Assembly: GCF_008801915.1 (NCBI RefSeq)
Contig: NZ_VZOV01000017.1
Span: 61,241 to 125,240, forward strand
DNA: 64,000 bases
Source: Cupriavidus gilardii
GTDB lineage: Bacteria > Pseudomonadota > Gammaproteobacteria > Burkholderiales > Burkholderiaceae
Direction of reading: 5' to 3'
Shown here: positions 19,672 through 28,577 of the stretch, in pieces
Numbering within the stretch: position 1 is the first letter of the stretch
Layout: each line of letters opens with the position of its first letter
Notes under the pieces: model-generated
Told to the model about the DNA's origin: nothing
The model's input: the letters and a program-made list of their open reading frames with translations, nothing else
The model's database searches: none
Translations under genes and position numbers: made by a program

Positions 19672-21057
19672 ATGTTTAGTTTCTGGAAGAAGCGCAAGGC
19701 CGAGCCGGCCGACGCGCCCGCCGAGGCGTCGACGCAGGCAACATCGGCCCCGGCAGCGCAGGCGCCGGCCGCCGCAGCGCCGTCGGCCAGCGCCGCACCG
19801 GCGCAGCCGGAAACGGTGGCGCAGCCCGCGCCGATCGCAGCCCCCGCTCCGGCGGCCCAAGCCAAACCCGCACCGTCCCGCCTGTCACCGCTGTCGTGGT
19901 TCACGCGATCCTCGCAACCCGAGGCGGAAGCCCCTGCCCCGGGGTTGCCGCCGGCAGAACCGCAGCGCGAACCCGAGCCACAGCGCGAGCCCGAACCACA
20001 ACCGGAACCACAACCGGAACCACAACCCGAACCGCAGCCCGAACCCCAAGCGGCACCGCAGCCCGCCCCTGCCGCGCAGCCCGCGCCCGCTGCCGCCGAC
20101 GACAGCGATGACGACGAGATGGTGCTGGTCCCCGTCCCGCCGCCGAGCGAGGAGGCCAAGCGCGGCTGGATGCAGCGGCTGCGCACAGGCCTGTCCAAGA
20201 CCAGCCGCGGCATCAGCACGCTGTTCGTCGGCGTCAAGGTCGACGAGGCGCTGTTCGAGGAGCTGGAGACCGCGCTGCTGATGGCCGATGCCGGCGTCGA
20301 GGCGACCGAATATCTGCTCGGCGAACTGCGCCGCCGTGTCCGGAGCGAGCGCATCGACACCGCCGAGGGCGTAAGGCTCGCGCTGCGCGATCTGCTGACC
20401 GAGCTGCTGCGTCCGCTCGAAAAGACCATGGAGCTCGGCCGCGAGCAGCCGATGGTGATGATGATCGCGGGCGTCAACGGCGCCGGCAAGACGACCAGCA
20501 TCGGCAAGCTGTGCAAGCACTTCCAGCACTACGGCCAATCGGTGCTGCTGGCCGCCGGCGATACCTTCCGTGCCGCCGCGCGCGAGCAGCTGACGATCTG
20601 GGGCGAGCGCAACAACGTCACCGTGGTCTCGCAGGAGAGCGGCGATCCGGCCGCGGTGATCTTCGACGCGGTCAACGCGGCCCGTGCGCGCGGCGTCGAT
20701 ATCGTGATGGCCGACACCGCCGGCCGCCTGCCGACGCAGCTGCATCTGATGGAAGAGCTGAAGAAGGTCAAGCGCGTGATCGGCAAGGCGATGCCCACCG
20801 CGCCGCACGAGGCGCTGCTGGTGATCGACGCCAACACCGGGCAAAACGCGCTGGCGCAGGTCAAGGCCTTCGACGATGCGTTGCAGCTGACGGGCCTGAT
20901 CGTGACCAAGCTCGACGGCACTGCCAAGGGCGGCATCCTGGCCGCGATCGCGCGCCAGCGTCCGGTGCCGGTCTACTTCATCGGCGTTGGCGAAAAGGTC
21001 GAGGACCTCCAGCCGTTCAAGGCCGACGAGTTCGCGCGGGCGCTGCTGGGCGACTGA
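19672..21057 (+). CDS. ftsY: Signal recognition particle receptor FtsY
   Basis: A 461-residue SRP receptor GTPase that docks ribosome-SRP complexes at the inner membrane. It begins with MFSFWKKRK, an amphipathic membrane-targeting stretch. Next comes a long acidic, Pro/Glu/Gln/Ala-rich A domain (about 10-150) with tandem EPQPEPQ units. The NG domain (about 160-461) has the P-loop GVNGAGKTTSIGKL, RAAAREQL, DTAGRLP, TKLDGTAKGG and the C-terminal GEKVEDLQPF. ATG at 19672 was chosen because the amphipathic start is conserved. Divergent from the M16 pair; a terminator follows. Confidence 0.97.
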   Translation: MFSFWKKRKAEPADAPAEASTQATSAPAAQAPAAAAPSASAAPAQPETVAQPAPIAAPAPAAQAKPAPSRLSPLSWFTRSSQPEAEAPAPGLPPAEPQREPEPQREPEPQPEPQPEPQPEPQPEPQAAPQPAPAAQPAPAAADDSDDDEMVLVPVPPPSEEAKRGWMQRLRTGLSKTSRGISTLFVGVKVDEALFEELETALLMADAGVEATEYLLGELRRRVRSERIDTAEGVRLALRDLLTELLRPLEKTMELGREQPMVMMIAGVNGAGKTTSIGKLCKHFQHYGQSVLLAAGDTFRAAAREQLTIWGERNNVTVVSQESGDPAAVIFDAVNAARARGVDIVMADTAGRLPTQLHLMEELKKVKRVIGKAMPTAPHEALLVIDANTGQNALAQVKAFDDALQLTGLIVTKLDGTAKGGILAAIARQRPVPVYFIGVGEKVEDLQPFKADEFARALLGD

Positions 21058-21076
21058 GCACGCGTTCTGCGCGACG

Positions 21077-21118
21077 AAAAAAAAGGGCGCCGCTGGAGAC
21101 AGCGGCGCCCGTTCTTCG
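21077..21118. terminator. Bidirectional terminator between ftsY and the GST gene
   Basis: A perfect 11-bp stem GGGCGCCGCTG / CAGCGGCGCCC with a GAGA loop (21085-21110). It is flanked by eight A on the left and a T-rich tract on the right, serving two converging genes. The minus-strand direction has the better T-run. Confidence 0.88.
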
Positions 21119-21146
21119 TTGACGGCCGTCGGCCTTGTCGCGTCCG

Positions 21147-21794
21147 CTACTCCGCGTCGGGCTGCGCCTTCGGCGCGGCCTGCTGGAACGCCGGCAGTTC
21201 CATGCACGCTTCGAAAATCCGCACGATGGTCGGATAAGGGTCCAGATCGACCTGGAAGCGCTGCGCGTTGAAGACCTGCGGCACCAGGCAGATGTCGGCC
21301 AGCGTCGGCGTATCGCCCAGGCAGAAGCGGCCGGCCTTGCCCTCGCGCGTCAACGTGGCTTCGAGTCCGGCAAAGCCGATCTCGATCCAGTGCCGATACC
21401 AGGCGTCCTTCGCTTCCTCGCTGACGCCGAGCGTGTGCTTCAGATACTTGAGCACGCGCAGGTTGTTCAGCGGATGGATCTCGCAGGCGATCGACTGCGC
21501 CACTGCGCGCACGTAGGCGCGGTCCAGCGCCGTGCCGGGCAGCAGCGCCGGCTCGGGATGGGTCTCGTCCAGGTATTCGACGATCGCCATCGACTGCGAC
21601 AGCGCATGGTCATCGTCCAGCAGCGTCGGCACCAGCGCATTGGCGTTCAGTGCGCGGTATTGCTCGCTCAGTTGCTGGCCGCCATCCTTGAGCAGATGCA
21701 CCGGCACGTATTCGAAGGGCAGGCCCTTGAGCGCCAGCGCGATGCGCACGCGGAACGCCGCCGAACTGCGGAAATAGCTGTAGAGCTTGAGCAT
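21147..21794 (-). CDS. Zeta-class GST: maleylacetoacetate / maleylpyruvate isomerase
   Basis: A 215-residue zeta-class glutathione transferase. The N-terminal thioredoxin fold begins LKLYSYFRSSAAFRVRIAL with the SSx(A)R motif that binds glutathione in maleylacetoacetate isomerases; the all-helical C-domain contains CEIHPLNNLRVLKYL and GDTPTLADICLVPQ. The enzyme isomerises maleylacetoacetate or maleylpyruvate to the fumaryl form. It starts 4 bases after the FAH-family hydrolase stop, so the pair probably acts in one route: either tyrosine/homogentisate or gentisate breakdown. The ring-cleaving dioxygenase is not in the window, so the choice stays open. Confidence 0.85.
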   Translation of the reverse strand: MLKLYSYFRSSAAFRVRIALALKGLPFEYVPVHLLKDGGQQLSEQYRALNANALVPTLLDDDHALSQSMAIVEYLDETHPEPALLPGTALDRAYVRAVAQSIACEIHPLNNLRVLKYLKHTLGVSEEAKDAWYRHWIEIGFAGLEATLTREGKAGRFCLGDTPTLADICLVPQVFNAQRFQVDLDPYPTIVRIFEACMELPAFQQAAPKAQPDAE

Positions 21795-21798
21795 CGCC

Positions 21799-22503
21799 TC
21801 AGACCACCTTGACCACCAGTTCGCCCACGCCTTCGATCGCACACTGCATGCGATCGCCCTTGACCACCGGGCCCACGCCCTCGGGCGTGCCGCTGTAGAT
21901 CAGATCGCCCGGCTGCAGCTCGAACAGCTTCGACAGATACGACACCATCTCGGGCACCGACCAGATCAGGTCGGACAGGTCGCCGCGCTGCTTCTCCGCG
22001 CCGTTGACCGCCAGCGTCACCGCGCCGCGCTCCGGATGGCCGATCGCCTGCACCGGCACGATCGGGCCGATCGGCGCCGATCGGTCGAACGCCTTGCCGG
22101 TCTCCCACGGGCGTCCGGTCTTCTTCGATTCGTTCTGCAGGTCACGCCGCGTCATGTCGAGACCGACGGCATAACCGAACACATGCGCGGCGGCCTGCTC
22201 GACCGGGATGTCGCGGCCGCCCTTGCCGATCGCGACCACCAGCTCGACTTCGTAGTGCACGTTGTTCGAACCCGGCGGATACGGGAACGTACCCTCGGCG
22301 CCGTCGGCCACCGGGCTGACCGCGTCGCTCGGCTTGCAGAAGAAGAACGGCGGTTCGCGGTCCGGGTCCGATCCCATCTCGCGTGCGTGGGCGGCGTAGT
22401 TGCGGCCGACGCAGTAGACCCGCCGCACCGGGAAACGCGCACTGCTGCCGCGCACCGGCACGCCGGTGGGCGCGGGGGGTTGGAATACGAACTCCTCGGT
22501 CAT
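21799..22503 (-). CDS. FAH-family hydrolase (fumarylpyruvate hydrolase type)
   Basis: A 234-residue single-domain fumarylacetoacetate-hydrolase-family enzyme. Visible motifs are [27 protein letters not shown], the metal ligands in [14 protein letters not shown], and the C-terminal [14 protein letters not shown]. The short length fits fumarylpyruvate or 2-hydroxyhepta-2,4-diene-1,7-dioate hydrolases more than the ~420-residue fumarylacetoacetase. Together with the isomerase just downstream (4-base gap) it could finish gentisate degradation (NagK/NagL-like); this is inference from pairing. A GC-rich hairpin (22547-22581) lies upstream in its leader region. Confidence 0.85.
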   Translation of the reverse strand: MTEEFVFQPPAPTGVPVRGSSARFPVRRVYCVGRNYAAHAREMGSDPDREPPFFFCKPSDAVSPVADGAEGTFPYPPGSNNVHYEVELVVAIGKGGRDIPVEQAAAHVFGYAVGLDMTRRDLQNESKKTGRPWETGKAFDRSAPIGPIVPVQAIGHPERGAVTLAVNGAEKQRGDLSDLIWSVPEMVSYLSKLFELQPGDLIYSGTPEGVGPVVKGDRMQCAIEGVGELVVKVV

Positions 22504-22795
22504 GCATCTCTCCACTGGATGGATTCTGGAATGGATATCGGAGCGCGGTCCCGACGGCGCGGCGAGCGCCGAAGCGGGACCGGCGCGGCGAGGGCATCGG
22601 CGGTGCCCGACCCCTCGCGGCAGGGCATCAGCATACACCGGCCGCCCCATCGCGGGGCAAGCGGCGCCCCAAAACCCGGCGTGATTCTTGCATGAAGCAG
22701 GAGCAGAGATCGGCCGCCGAAGCGGCCACAGAAGGCCGGCCAACAAGCCAGCCAGCGAGCCGGCCACCGAACGTCGGCCACGCCTGACCGAACCC

Positions 22796-23458
22796 ATGAA
22801 TCGCCGTCCGTCCCGTCCCTCCGCCACGCCTCCCGCGCCCTCGGCCGCCACGCCCGCCGGCCCCGCTTCGGGCGCGCGCCCGCTGCGTATCCTGCTGGTG
22901 CGCGATCCGCTCGACGCCGATCCGCTGAACGTCGACACGATCCGCGCCGGCCTGGCGGCTGCCGGCTTCGGCGAGGTCGAGACGGTCGACGCCGACCTCG
23001 CATTGCCGGACGTCATCGCGGCGCGCCAGCCGGACCTGATCATCATCGCTTCGGAATCCGCTGCGCGCGATACGGTCGAGCACGTGTGCGTGTCGACCCA
23101 GCATGCGCCGCGCCCGATCGTGCTGTTCACCGACAACGACGACGCCGAGCGCATCAAGGCCGCGCTGACCGCCGGCATCACCGCCTATATCGTCGACGGT
23201 CTGCGCGCCGAACGCGTCAAGACCGTGCTCGATGTCGCCTACGCGCGCTTTCAGCTGGACCAGGCGCTGCGCGCGGAGCTCGACGCGACCCGGCTGAAGC
23301 TGACCGAGCGCAAGCTGGTCGAGCGCGCCAAGGGCCTGCTGATGCAGGCGCGTGGCCTGAGCGAGGACGACGCCTACAAGCGGCTGCGCACCATGGCGAT
23401 GGAGCGCGGCATCAAGCTGGTGGACGCCGCCCAGCGCGTAATCGACGTGATGGGCTAG
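22796..23458 (+). CDS. NasT-like ANTAR response regulator (receiver lacks acceptor Asp)
   Basis: A 220-residue protein: a Pro/Ala-rich leader (1-28), a receiver-like domain (about 30-150), and a C-terminal ANTAR domain (about 160-220). The ANTAR part contains [28 protein letters not shown], which binds two-hairpin RNA motifs and prevents termination. In NasT of nitrate-assimilating bacteria it is released from the sensor NasS when nitrate or nitrite is present. The residue that aligns with the phosphoacceptor is Ala85 (in [10 protein letters not shown]), so phosphorylation is unlikely; this fits control by partner binding. A NasS-like gene follows after 31 bases. Confidence 0.85.
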   Translation: MNRRPSRPSATPPAPSAATPAGPASGARPLRILLVRDPLDADPLNVDTIRAGLAAAGFGEVETVDADLALPDVIAARQPDLIIIASESAARDTVEHVCVSTQHAPRPIVLFTDNDDAERIKAALTAGITAYIVDGLRAERVKTVLDVAYARFQLDQALRAELDATRLKLTERKLVERAKGLLMQARGLSEDDAYKRLRTMAMERGIKLVDAAQRVIDVMG

Positions 23459-23489
23459 GACCTCTCGCGCTTTTCCTTTGGAGTCTTGC

Positions 23490-24809
23490 ATGCCCCCTCG
23501 CCTCAGTCCCGCCAACGCCCGGCGTCCCGCGGTCGTTGCCGACGCACATGACGCTGGCGCCGACGCGCCGCCCGCCGGCCAGGGCCGCCGCCGCACGCGC
23601 ACGCATCCGGCCGCAGCTTCGTTGATGACGCTGGTCGATCCGGTGGTGCGCGCGGGCGCCTGGGCGGCCGGTTCGGACGCGCCCGAGAAAACCGAGGTCC
23701 GGATCGGCTTCATCCCGCTGACCGACTGCGCCTCGATCGTGATGGCCGCCGCGCTGGGGCTGGACCGCAAGCACGGCATCCGCATCACGCCGGCCAGGGA
23801 AGCCTCGTGGGCCGGCGTGCGGGACAAGCTGGTCAATGGCGAGCTCGATGCCGCGCACGTGCTGTACGGCCTCGTCTACGGCGTGCAGCTGGGCATCGGC
23901 GGGCCGAGGAAGGACATGGCCGTGCTGATGAACCTGAACCGCAACGGACAGGCGATCTCGCTGTCGACGAAGCTGGCCGACAAGGGCGTCCGCGACGGCG
24001 CGAGCCTGCGCGCCTACATGACGCGAGAAACGCGCCAGTACACCTTCGCGCAGACCTTCCCCACCGGCACGCACGCAATGTGGCTGTACTACTGGCTGGC
24101 GGCCCACGGCATCGACCCGATGCGGGAGGCACGCGCGATCACCGTGCCGCCGCCGCAAATGGTGGCCAATATGCGGCTCGGCCTGATGGACGGCTTCTGC
24201 GCCGGCGAGCCGTGGCACGCGCGCGCGATCGCCGACGGCATCGGCTTCACCGCCGAGACCACGCAGGGCATCTGGCGCGACCATCCCGAGAAGACGCTGG
24301 GCACCACGGCCGAGTTCGTGCAGAAGTATCCGAACACCGCGCGCGCGATGGTGGCCGCGGTGCTGGAGGCATCGCGCTTCATCGACGCGTCGGTGTCGAA
24401 CCGCCGCAGGACGGCCGAGACCATCGCCGCGCCATCCTGTGTGGACACCGACATGGCGCTGATCCTCGACCGCATGCTGGGCCGCTATGCCAACGGGCTG
24501 GGCCGGACCTGGGACGATCCCGACGCGATGCATTTCCATCGGGACGGCGAGGCCAACTATCCCTATCTGTCAGACGGCATGTGGTTCCTGACGCAGCACA
24601 AGCGCTGGGGGTTGCTGAAGGAACACCCGGACTATCTGGCGGTGGCGCGCAAGGTCAATCGCCTCGACGTCTACCGCCAGGCCGCCGCGGCCGCGCAGGT
24701 GCCGCTGCCGGCCAGCGATTTCCGCGCGGCCAGGCTGATGGACGGCGTGGTCTGGGACGCCACCCGGGACCCGAGGGCCTATGCCGACGGCTTCGCGATC
24801 AGGGTCTGA
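23490..24809 (+). CDS. NasS-like nitrate/nitrite sensor (NrtA/CmpA family without clear signal peptide)
   Basis: A 439-residue member of the NrtA/CmpA ligand-binding family, with VRIGFIPLTDCASIVMAAALGLDRKHGI and a mid-protein FCAGEPWHARAI motif. Transport-type NrtA proteins begin with a Tat signal. Here the first 60 residues are Pro/Ala/Arg-rich with RRR but no proper hydrophobic core, so the protein is probably cytoplasmic, as expected for NasS. NasS holds NasT inactive until it binds nitrate or nitrite. ATG at 23490 has TTTGGAG seven bases upstream. It follows the nasT-like gene; no nitrate transporter or reductase follows, only ybiB. Confidence 0.8.
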   Translation: MPPRLSPANARRPAVVADAHDAGADAPPAGQGRRRTRTHPAAASLMTLVDPVVRAGAWAAGSDAPEKTEVRIGFIPLTDCASIVMAAALGLDRKHGIRITPAREASWAGVRDKLVNGELDAAHVLYGLVYGVQLGIGGPRKDMAVLMNLNRNGQAISLSTKLADKGVRDGASLRAYMTRETRQYTFAQTFPTGTHAMWLYYWLAAHGIDPMREARAITVPPPQMVANMRLGLMDGFCAGEPWHARAIADGIGFTAETTQGIWRDHPEKTLGTTAEFVQKYPNTARAMVAAVLEASRFIDASVSNRRRTAETIAAPSCVDTDMALILDRMLGRYANGLGRTWDDPDAMHFHRDGEANYPYLSDGMWFLTQHKRWGLLKEHPDYLAVARKVNRLDVYRQAAAAAQVPLPASDFRAARLMDGVVWDATRDPRAYADGFAIRV

Positions 24810-24918
24810 ACTCCCGGGGGCCAGGCGCCTTGACGTATCGCGCTATCATCGGCCGAAACGCTTGATCTGCACCGCCAGAACCGCACTGCTCCGACCGCAC
24901 CGCCCTCACCGCACCGCC

Positions 24919-25935
24919 ATGCCCGCTGATCGCCACGACGACACCCAGCCCGCCTTTTCCGCGGCGCCCTATATCAAGGAAATCGGCCGCGGCGTCGCCG
25001 GCGCCCGTGCGCTGCCGCGCGACGACGCACGTCTGCTGTTCGACGCGATGCTGTCCGGCCGCGTCTCCGACCTCGAACTGGGCGCCGTACTGATGGCGTA
25101 CCGGATCAAGGGCGAGGCGCCGCACGAGCTGGCCGGCATGCTGGAGGCCGCGCACGCGCACTGCCTGCCGCTGCCGGCGCCGGAACGCCAGGTGGTGGTC
25201 ATTCCGAGCTACAACGGCGCGCGCAAGCAGCCCAATCTGGTACCGCTGCTGGCGCTGCTGCTCGCGCGGGAGGATATCCCCGTGCTGGTGCATGGAACGC
25301 GCGAGTTCAATCAGCGCGTCACCAGCATCATGCTGTTCGAGACGCTGGGTATCGCGCCGTGCGCGACGGTGGACGAGGCTGCGCGGCGGCTCGCGCAGCC
25401 CGGCGGTGGCACCGCCGATCCCGGTCCGCTGGCGGTGCTGCCGATCGACGTGCTGTCGCCGGCCCTGTCCGCGCTGCTGGACAAGCGCACCGTGATCGGG
25501 CTGCGCAATTCCTCGCACACCATCGTCAAGATGCTGCAGCCGGTCGGCGCGCATACGCCGGCCGAGGCGCTGCGGTTGTACAGCTATACGCATCCGGAAT
25601 ACCGCGAAACGCTGACCGATTACTTCTCGCACGAGCCGGCCAACGTGCTGCTGGCGCGCGGCACCGAGGGCGAGGTGGTGGCCGACGCGCGCCGTGGCAG
25701 CCGCATCGACTGGCTGCACGACGGCCATCAGCGCACGCTGGTGGATCCGATGTCGGGCTCGGTCGCCGACGTGCCGGCGCTGCCGCCGGGCACCGATGTG
25801 GCGCTGACGGCGGCGTGGATCCGCGACGTGCTGTCTGGCACCGTACCGGTGCCGGCGCCGATCGCGACGCAGATCGAGACGATCCGCGGTTGCCTGCGCG
25901 AGAGCGCGCGGGTCAGCTGGGTCAGTCCGCTGTAG
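24919..25935 (+). CDS. ybiB: YbiB (TrpD2) nucleic-acid-binding protein of the TrpD fold
   Basis: A 338-residue protein with the anthranilate-phosphoribosyltransferase fold: an N-terminal helical domain with DDARLLFDAMLSGRVSDLELGAVLMAYRIKGE, then an alpha/beta domain. The TrpD glycine-rich PRPP loop GTGGD is missing; the site reads HGTREFNQRVTS, the change known in YbiB/TrpD2. E. coli YbiB binds nucleic acids non-specifically and is part of the SOS response; catalytic activity has not been shown. It is 109 bases downstream of the NasS-like gene. C/T-rich repeats follow. Confidence 0.88.
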   Translation: MPADRHDDTQPAFSAAPYIKEIGRGVAGARALPRDDARLLFDAMLSGRVSDLELGAVLMAYRIKGEAPHELAGMLEAAHAHCLPLPAPERQVVVIPSYNGARKQPNLVPLLALLLAREDIPVLVHGTREFNQRVTSIMLFETLGIAPCATVDEAARRLAQPGGGTADPGPLAVLPIDVLSPALSALLDKRTVIGLRNSSHTIVKMLQPVGAHTPAEALRLYSYTHPEYRETLTDYFSHEPANVLLARGTEGEVVADARRGSRIDWLHDGHQRTLVDPMSGSVADVPALPPGTDVALTAAWIRDVLSGTVPVPAPIATQIETIRGCLRESARVSWVSPL

Positions 25936-26005
25936 CGAAAACCTTACCCTCTCCCCGGCCCTCTCCCGCCCCCTCTCCCGGCCCCTCTCCCGCATGCGGC
26001 AGAGG
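25936..26005. repeat. CCCTCTCCCG-type low-complexity repeat after ybiB
   Basis: Four close repeats of CCTCTCCCG with variable spacers fill the gap between two converging genes, followed by a GCGGCAGAGG segment. It resembles intergenic repeats with CTCTCCC/GGGAGAG arms, also seen at 53420-53549. Confidence 0.6.
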
Positions 26006-26027
26006 TAAGCAACCTTCGAATCGGGCG

Positions 26028-26903
26028 TCAGAGCCGCCGCGGCGGCAGCGGAATCCGCTCGGTCTCGCCCGGTACGTGCGGGAACTCGTCGTTCTCCCAG
26101 CGCCGCGCCGCCTCCTCGATCGCCTCGCGGCTGCTGGCGACGAAGTTCCAGAAGATGTGCCGACGGCCGTCGACCGGTTCGCCGCCGAGCAGCATCAGCC
26201 GCGACGGCTCCAGCGCCGTGACGGTCGCCTCGGCGCCCGGCGTCAGCACCGCCAGGTGCTCGGCCGGCAGCGCGATGCCGTCGATCGCGGCGGCACCGTC
26301 GACCAGGTACAGGCCGCGCTGCTCGTGCTCGGGCGGAATCACCAGGCTGGCGCCGGCGTCGAGCTCCAGCGCGGCATAGAGCGTGCGGCTGAACACCTGC
26401 ACCGGCGAGCGCGCGCCGAAGGCGTCGCCGGCAATCACGGTGATGCGAGCGCCGCCGTGGACCAACCGCGGCAATGTGTCGGCCGGATGGTGGAAGAACG
26501 AGGGCGCGACCGTCTCGTGCTCGCGCGGCAGCGCCACCCAGGTCTGGATGCCGTGCAACCGCGGGCCGGCGTCCCGGGCGGCCTGCGGCGAACGCTCGGA
26601 ATGGACGATGCCGCTGCCCGCGGTCATCCAGTTGACGTCGCCGGGCCGGATGGTCTGTTCGCTGCCGACGCTGTCGCGATGGACGATTTCGCCTTCGAAC
26701 AGATAAGTGACGGTGGCAAGGCCAATATGAGGATGAGGACGCACATCCATGCCCTTGCCGGGCGCCAGCTCGACCGGGCCCATGTGGTCGAAGAAGATGA
26801 ACGGACCTACCGTCTGCGCCGCAGCCGAGGGCAGTACCCGGCGCACCGAGAAGTCGCCGATATCTCTTACATGCGGTTTCAACAAATGTTCAATGGCGGA
26901 CAT
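26028..26903 (-). CDS. Pirin-family protein
   Basis: A 291-residue bicupin. The N-terminal cupin has the metal motif RPHPHIGLATVTYLFEGEIVHRDS and the second half HSERSP; the C-terminal cupin begins near residue 165 with no clear metal site. Bacterial pirins have been reported as quercetin 2,3-dioxygenases or redox regulators; no specific role can be assigned here. ATG at 26903 gives the usual MSAIEHLL start; the longer open frame reads into intergenic DNA. Divergent from rpoH across 345 bases that hold the CIRCE element. Confidence 0.88.
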   Translation of the reverse strand: MSAIEHLLKPHVRDIGDFSVRRVLPSAAAQTVGPFIFFDHMGPVELAPGKGMDVRPHPHIGLATVTYLFEGEIVHRDSVGSEQTIRPGDVNWMTAGSGIVHSERSPQAARDAGPRLHGIQTWVALPREHETVAPSFFHHPADTLPRLVHGGARITVIAGDAFGARSPVQVFSRTLYAALELDAGASLVIPPEHEQRGLYLVDGAAAIDGIALPAEHLAVLTPGAEATVTALEPSRLMLLGGEPVDGRRHIFWNFVASSREAIEEAARRWENDEFPHVPGETERIPLPPRRL

Positions 26904-27124
26904 GGCTGACACTCCAAGGGCGTGGCGGATCGACGCATTGCTGGCAAGTGTAGCCTTTGCGGCCCGATGGCATGGTCCCTGCAGCAGAACCCGGAGCGGG
27001 GCCGGCGCTCTAACGAACTCGTGTCCGTCGCCGCTGCGGTTTCCGGGCGACTTTCCGGCAACCTGTGGCGCTATGGAATATTTCTTCCGATATCCTGGAA
27101 CTATCGCAGCGCGCCGGACTCCAA

Positions 27125-27151
27125 TTAGCACTCACCCGGCTGGAGTGCTAA
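27125..27151 (+). promoter_or_regulatory. CIRCE operator (HrcA site) upstream of rpoH
   Basis: A perfect CIRCE: TTAGCACTC (27125-27133), nine bases, GAGTGCTAA (27143-27151). HrcA binds this inverted repeat and represses heat-shock genes such as groESL. Here it lies 97 bases before the rpoH GTG. The rest of the 345-base gap between the pirin gene and rpoH shows nothing else that I can support. Confidence 0.93.
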
Positions 27152-27248
27152 TATGCGTTGCATTGCAGTGTGGGAAGCGCCGGCCACGACGCCGTCGATG
27201 CTTCCGACACGCGGGCACGCCGCCCGCCGGATGCGAAAGGAGCCCCGA

Positions 27249-28178
<930 letters not shown>

Positions 28179-28258
28179 TCGACGCCGGCCGCAGGCCATC
28201 AACCGAAAGCCACAAGCCAGCCGCTGGCTCCCCGCATGCGCGGGGTGACAGCGGCGAC

Positions 28259-28297
28259 AAGGGCCGGGTTCCGCGAGGGACCCGGCCCTTTTCTTTT
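28259..28297 (+). terminator. Rho-independent terminator after rpoH
   Basis: The 10-bp stem AAGGGCCGGG / CCCGGCCCTT (28259-28268 and 28281-28290) is followed by TTCTTTT. It lies 80 bases after the rpoH stop. Confidence 0.88.
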
Positions 28298-28402
28298 GCC
28301 CCGCCACCGCTCCCCGGAGCCCGCAACGCCACCCGCGCGCCCGGTCCCTCCCCCGCGCGCCTCTCCCGTCTCGGGGTTTGCCCGCATCCGTCCGTCGTGA
28401 TG

Positions 28403-28477
28403 TTGACAATCACCAAGACGTGATCTACAAATCCGTACACAACTACAAACGATTTTGTAGACAATCCTGTCTACAAA
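28403..28477 (+). promoter_or_regulatory. Permease promoter with CTACAAA operator array
   Basis: TTGACA (28403-28408) and TACAAA (28426-28431) stand 17 bases apart as -35 and -10. Around and after them the 7-mer CTACAAA occurs at 28425-28431, 28443-28449 and 28471-28477, and inverted (TTTGTAG) at 28454-28460. The last two make a perfect inverted repeat with 10-base arms TTTGTAGACA / TGTCTACAAA and a 4-base spacer. TTGT(N)nACAA is the kind of site bound by FCD-type GntR proteins; one is encoded at 32198. The remainder of the 28179-28577 gap holds only the rpoH terminator and the leader. Confidence 0.7.
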
Positions 28478-28577
28478 TCAAATCCTGAGAGCGGATTCCC
28501 GATCCTTCGATCCACACCGCCCATCCGGCGCCTCCCGCGCGCCGGCCACCGCATGGCATCGCCTTGAGGAGACAAGC

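Noticed and set aside
19960..20060. Regular repeat that might be read as CRISPR-like
   Set aside because: It is a coding repeat of Glu-Pro-Gln units inside ftsY, with no unique spacers.
22547..22581. GC-rich hairpin before the FAH-family gene as an ANTAR target RNA
   Set aside because: It is a single hairpin without the two-stem ANTAR loop pattern or a terminator; such hairpins arise easily at this GC.
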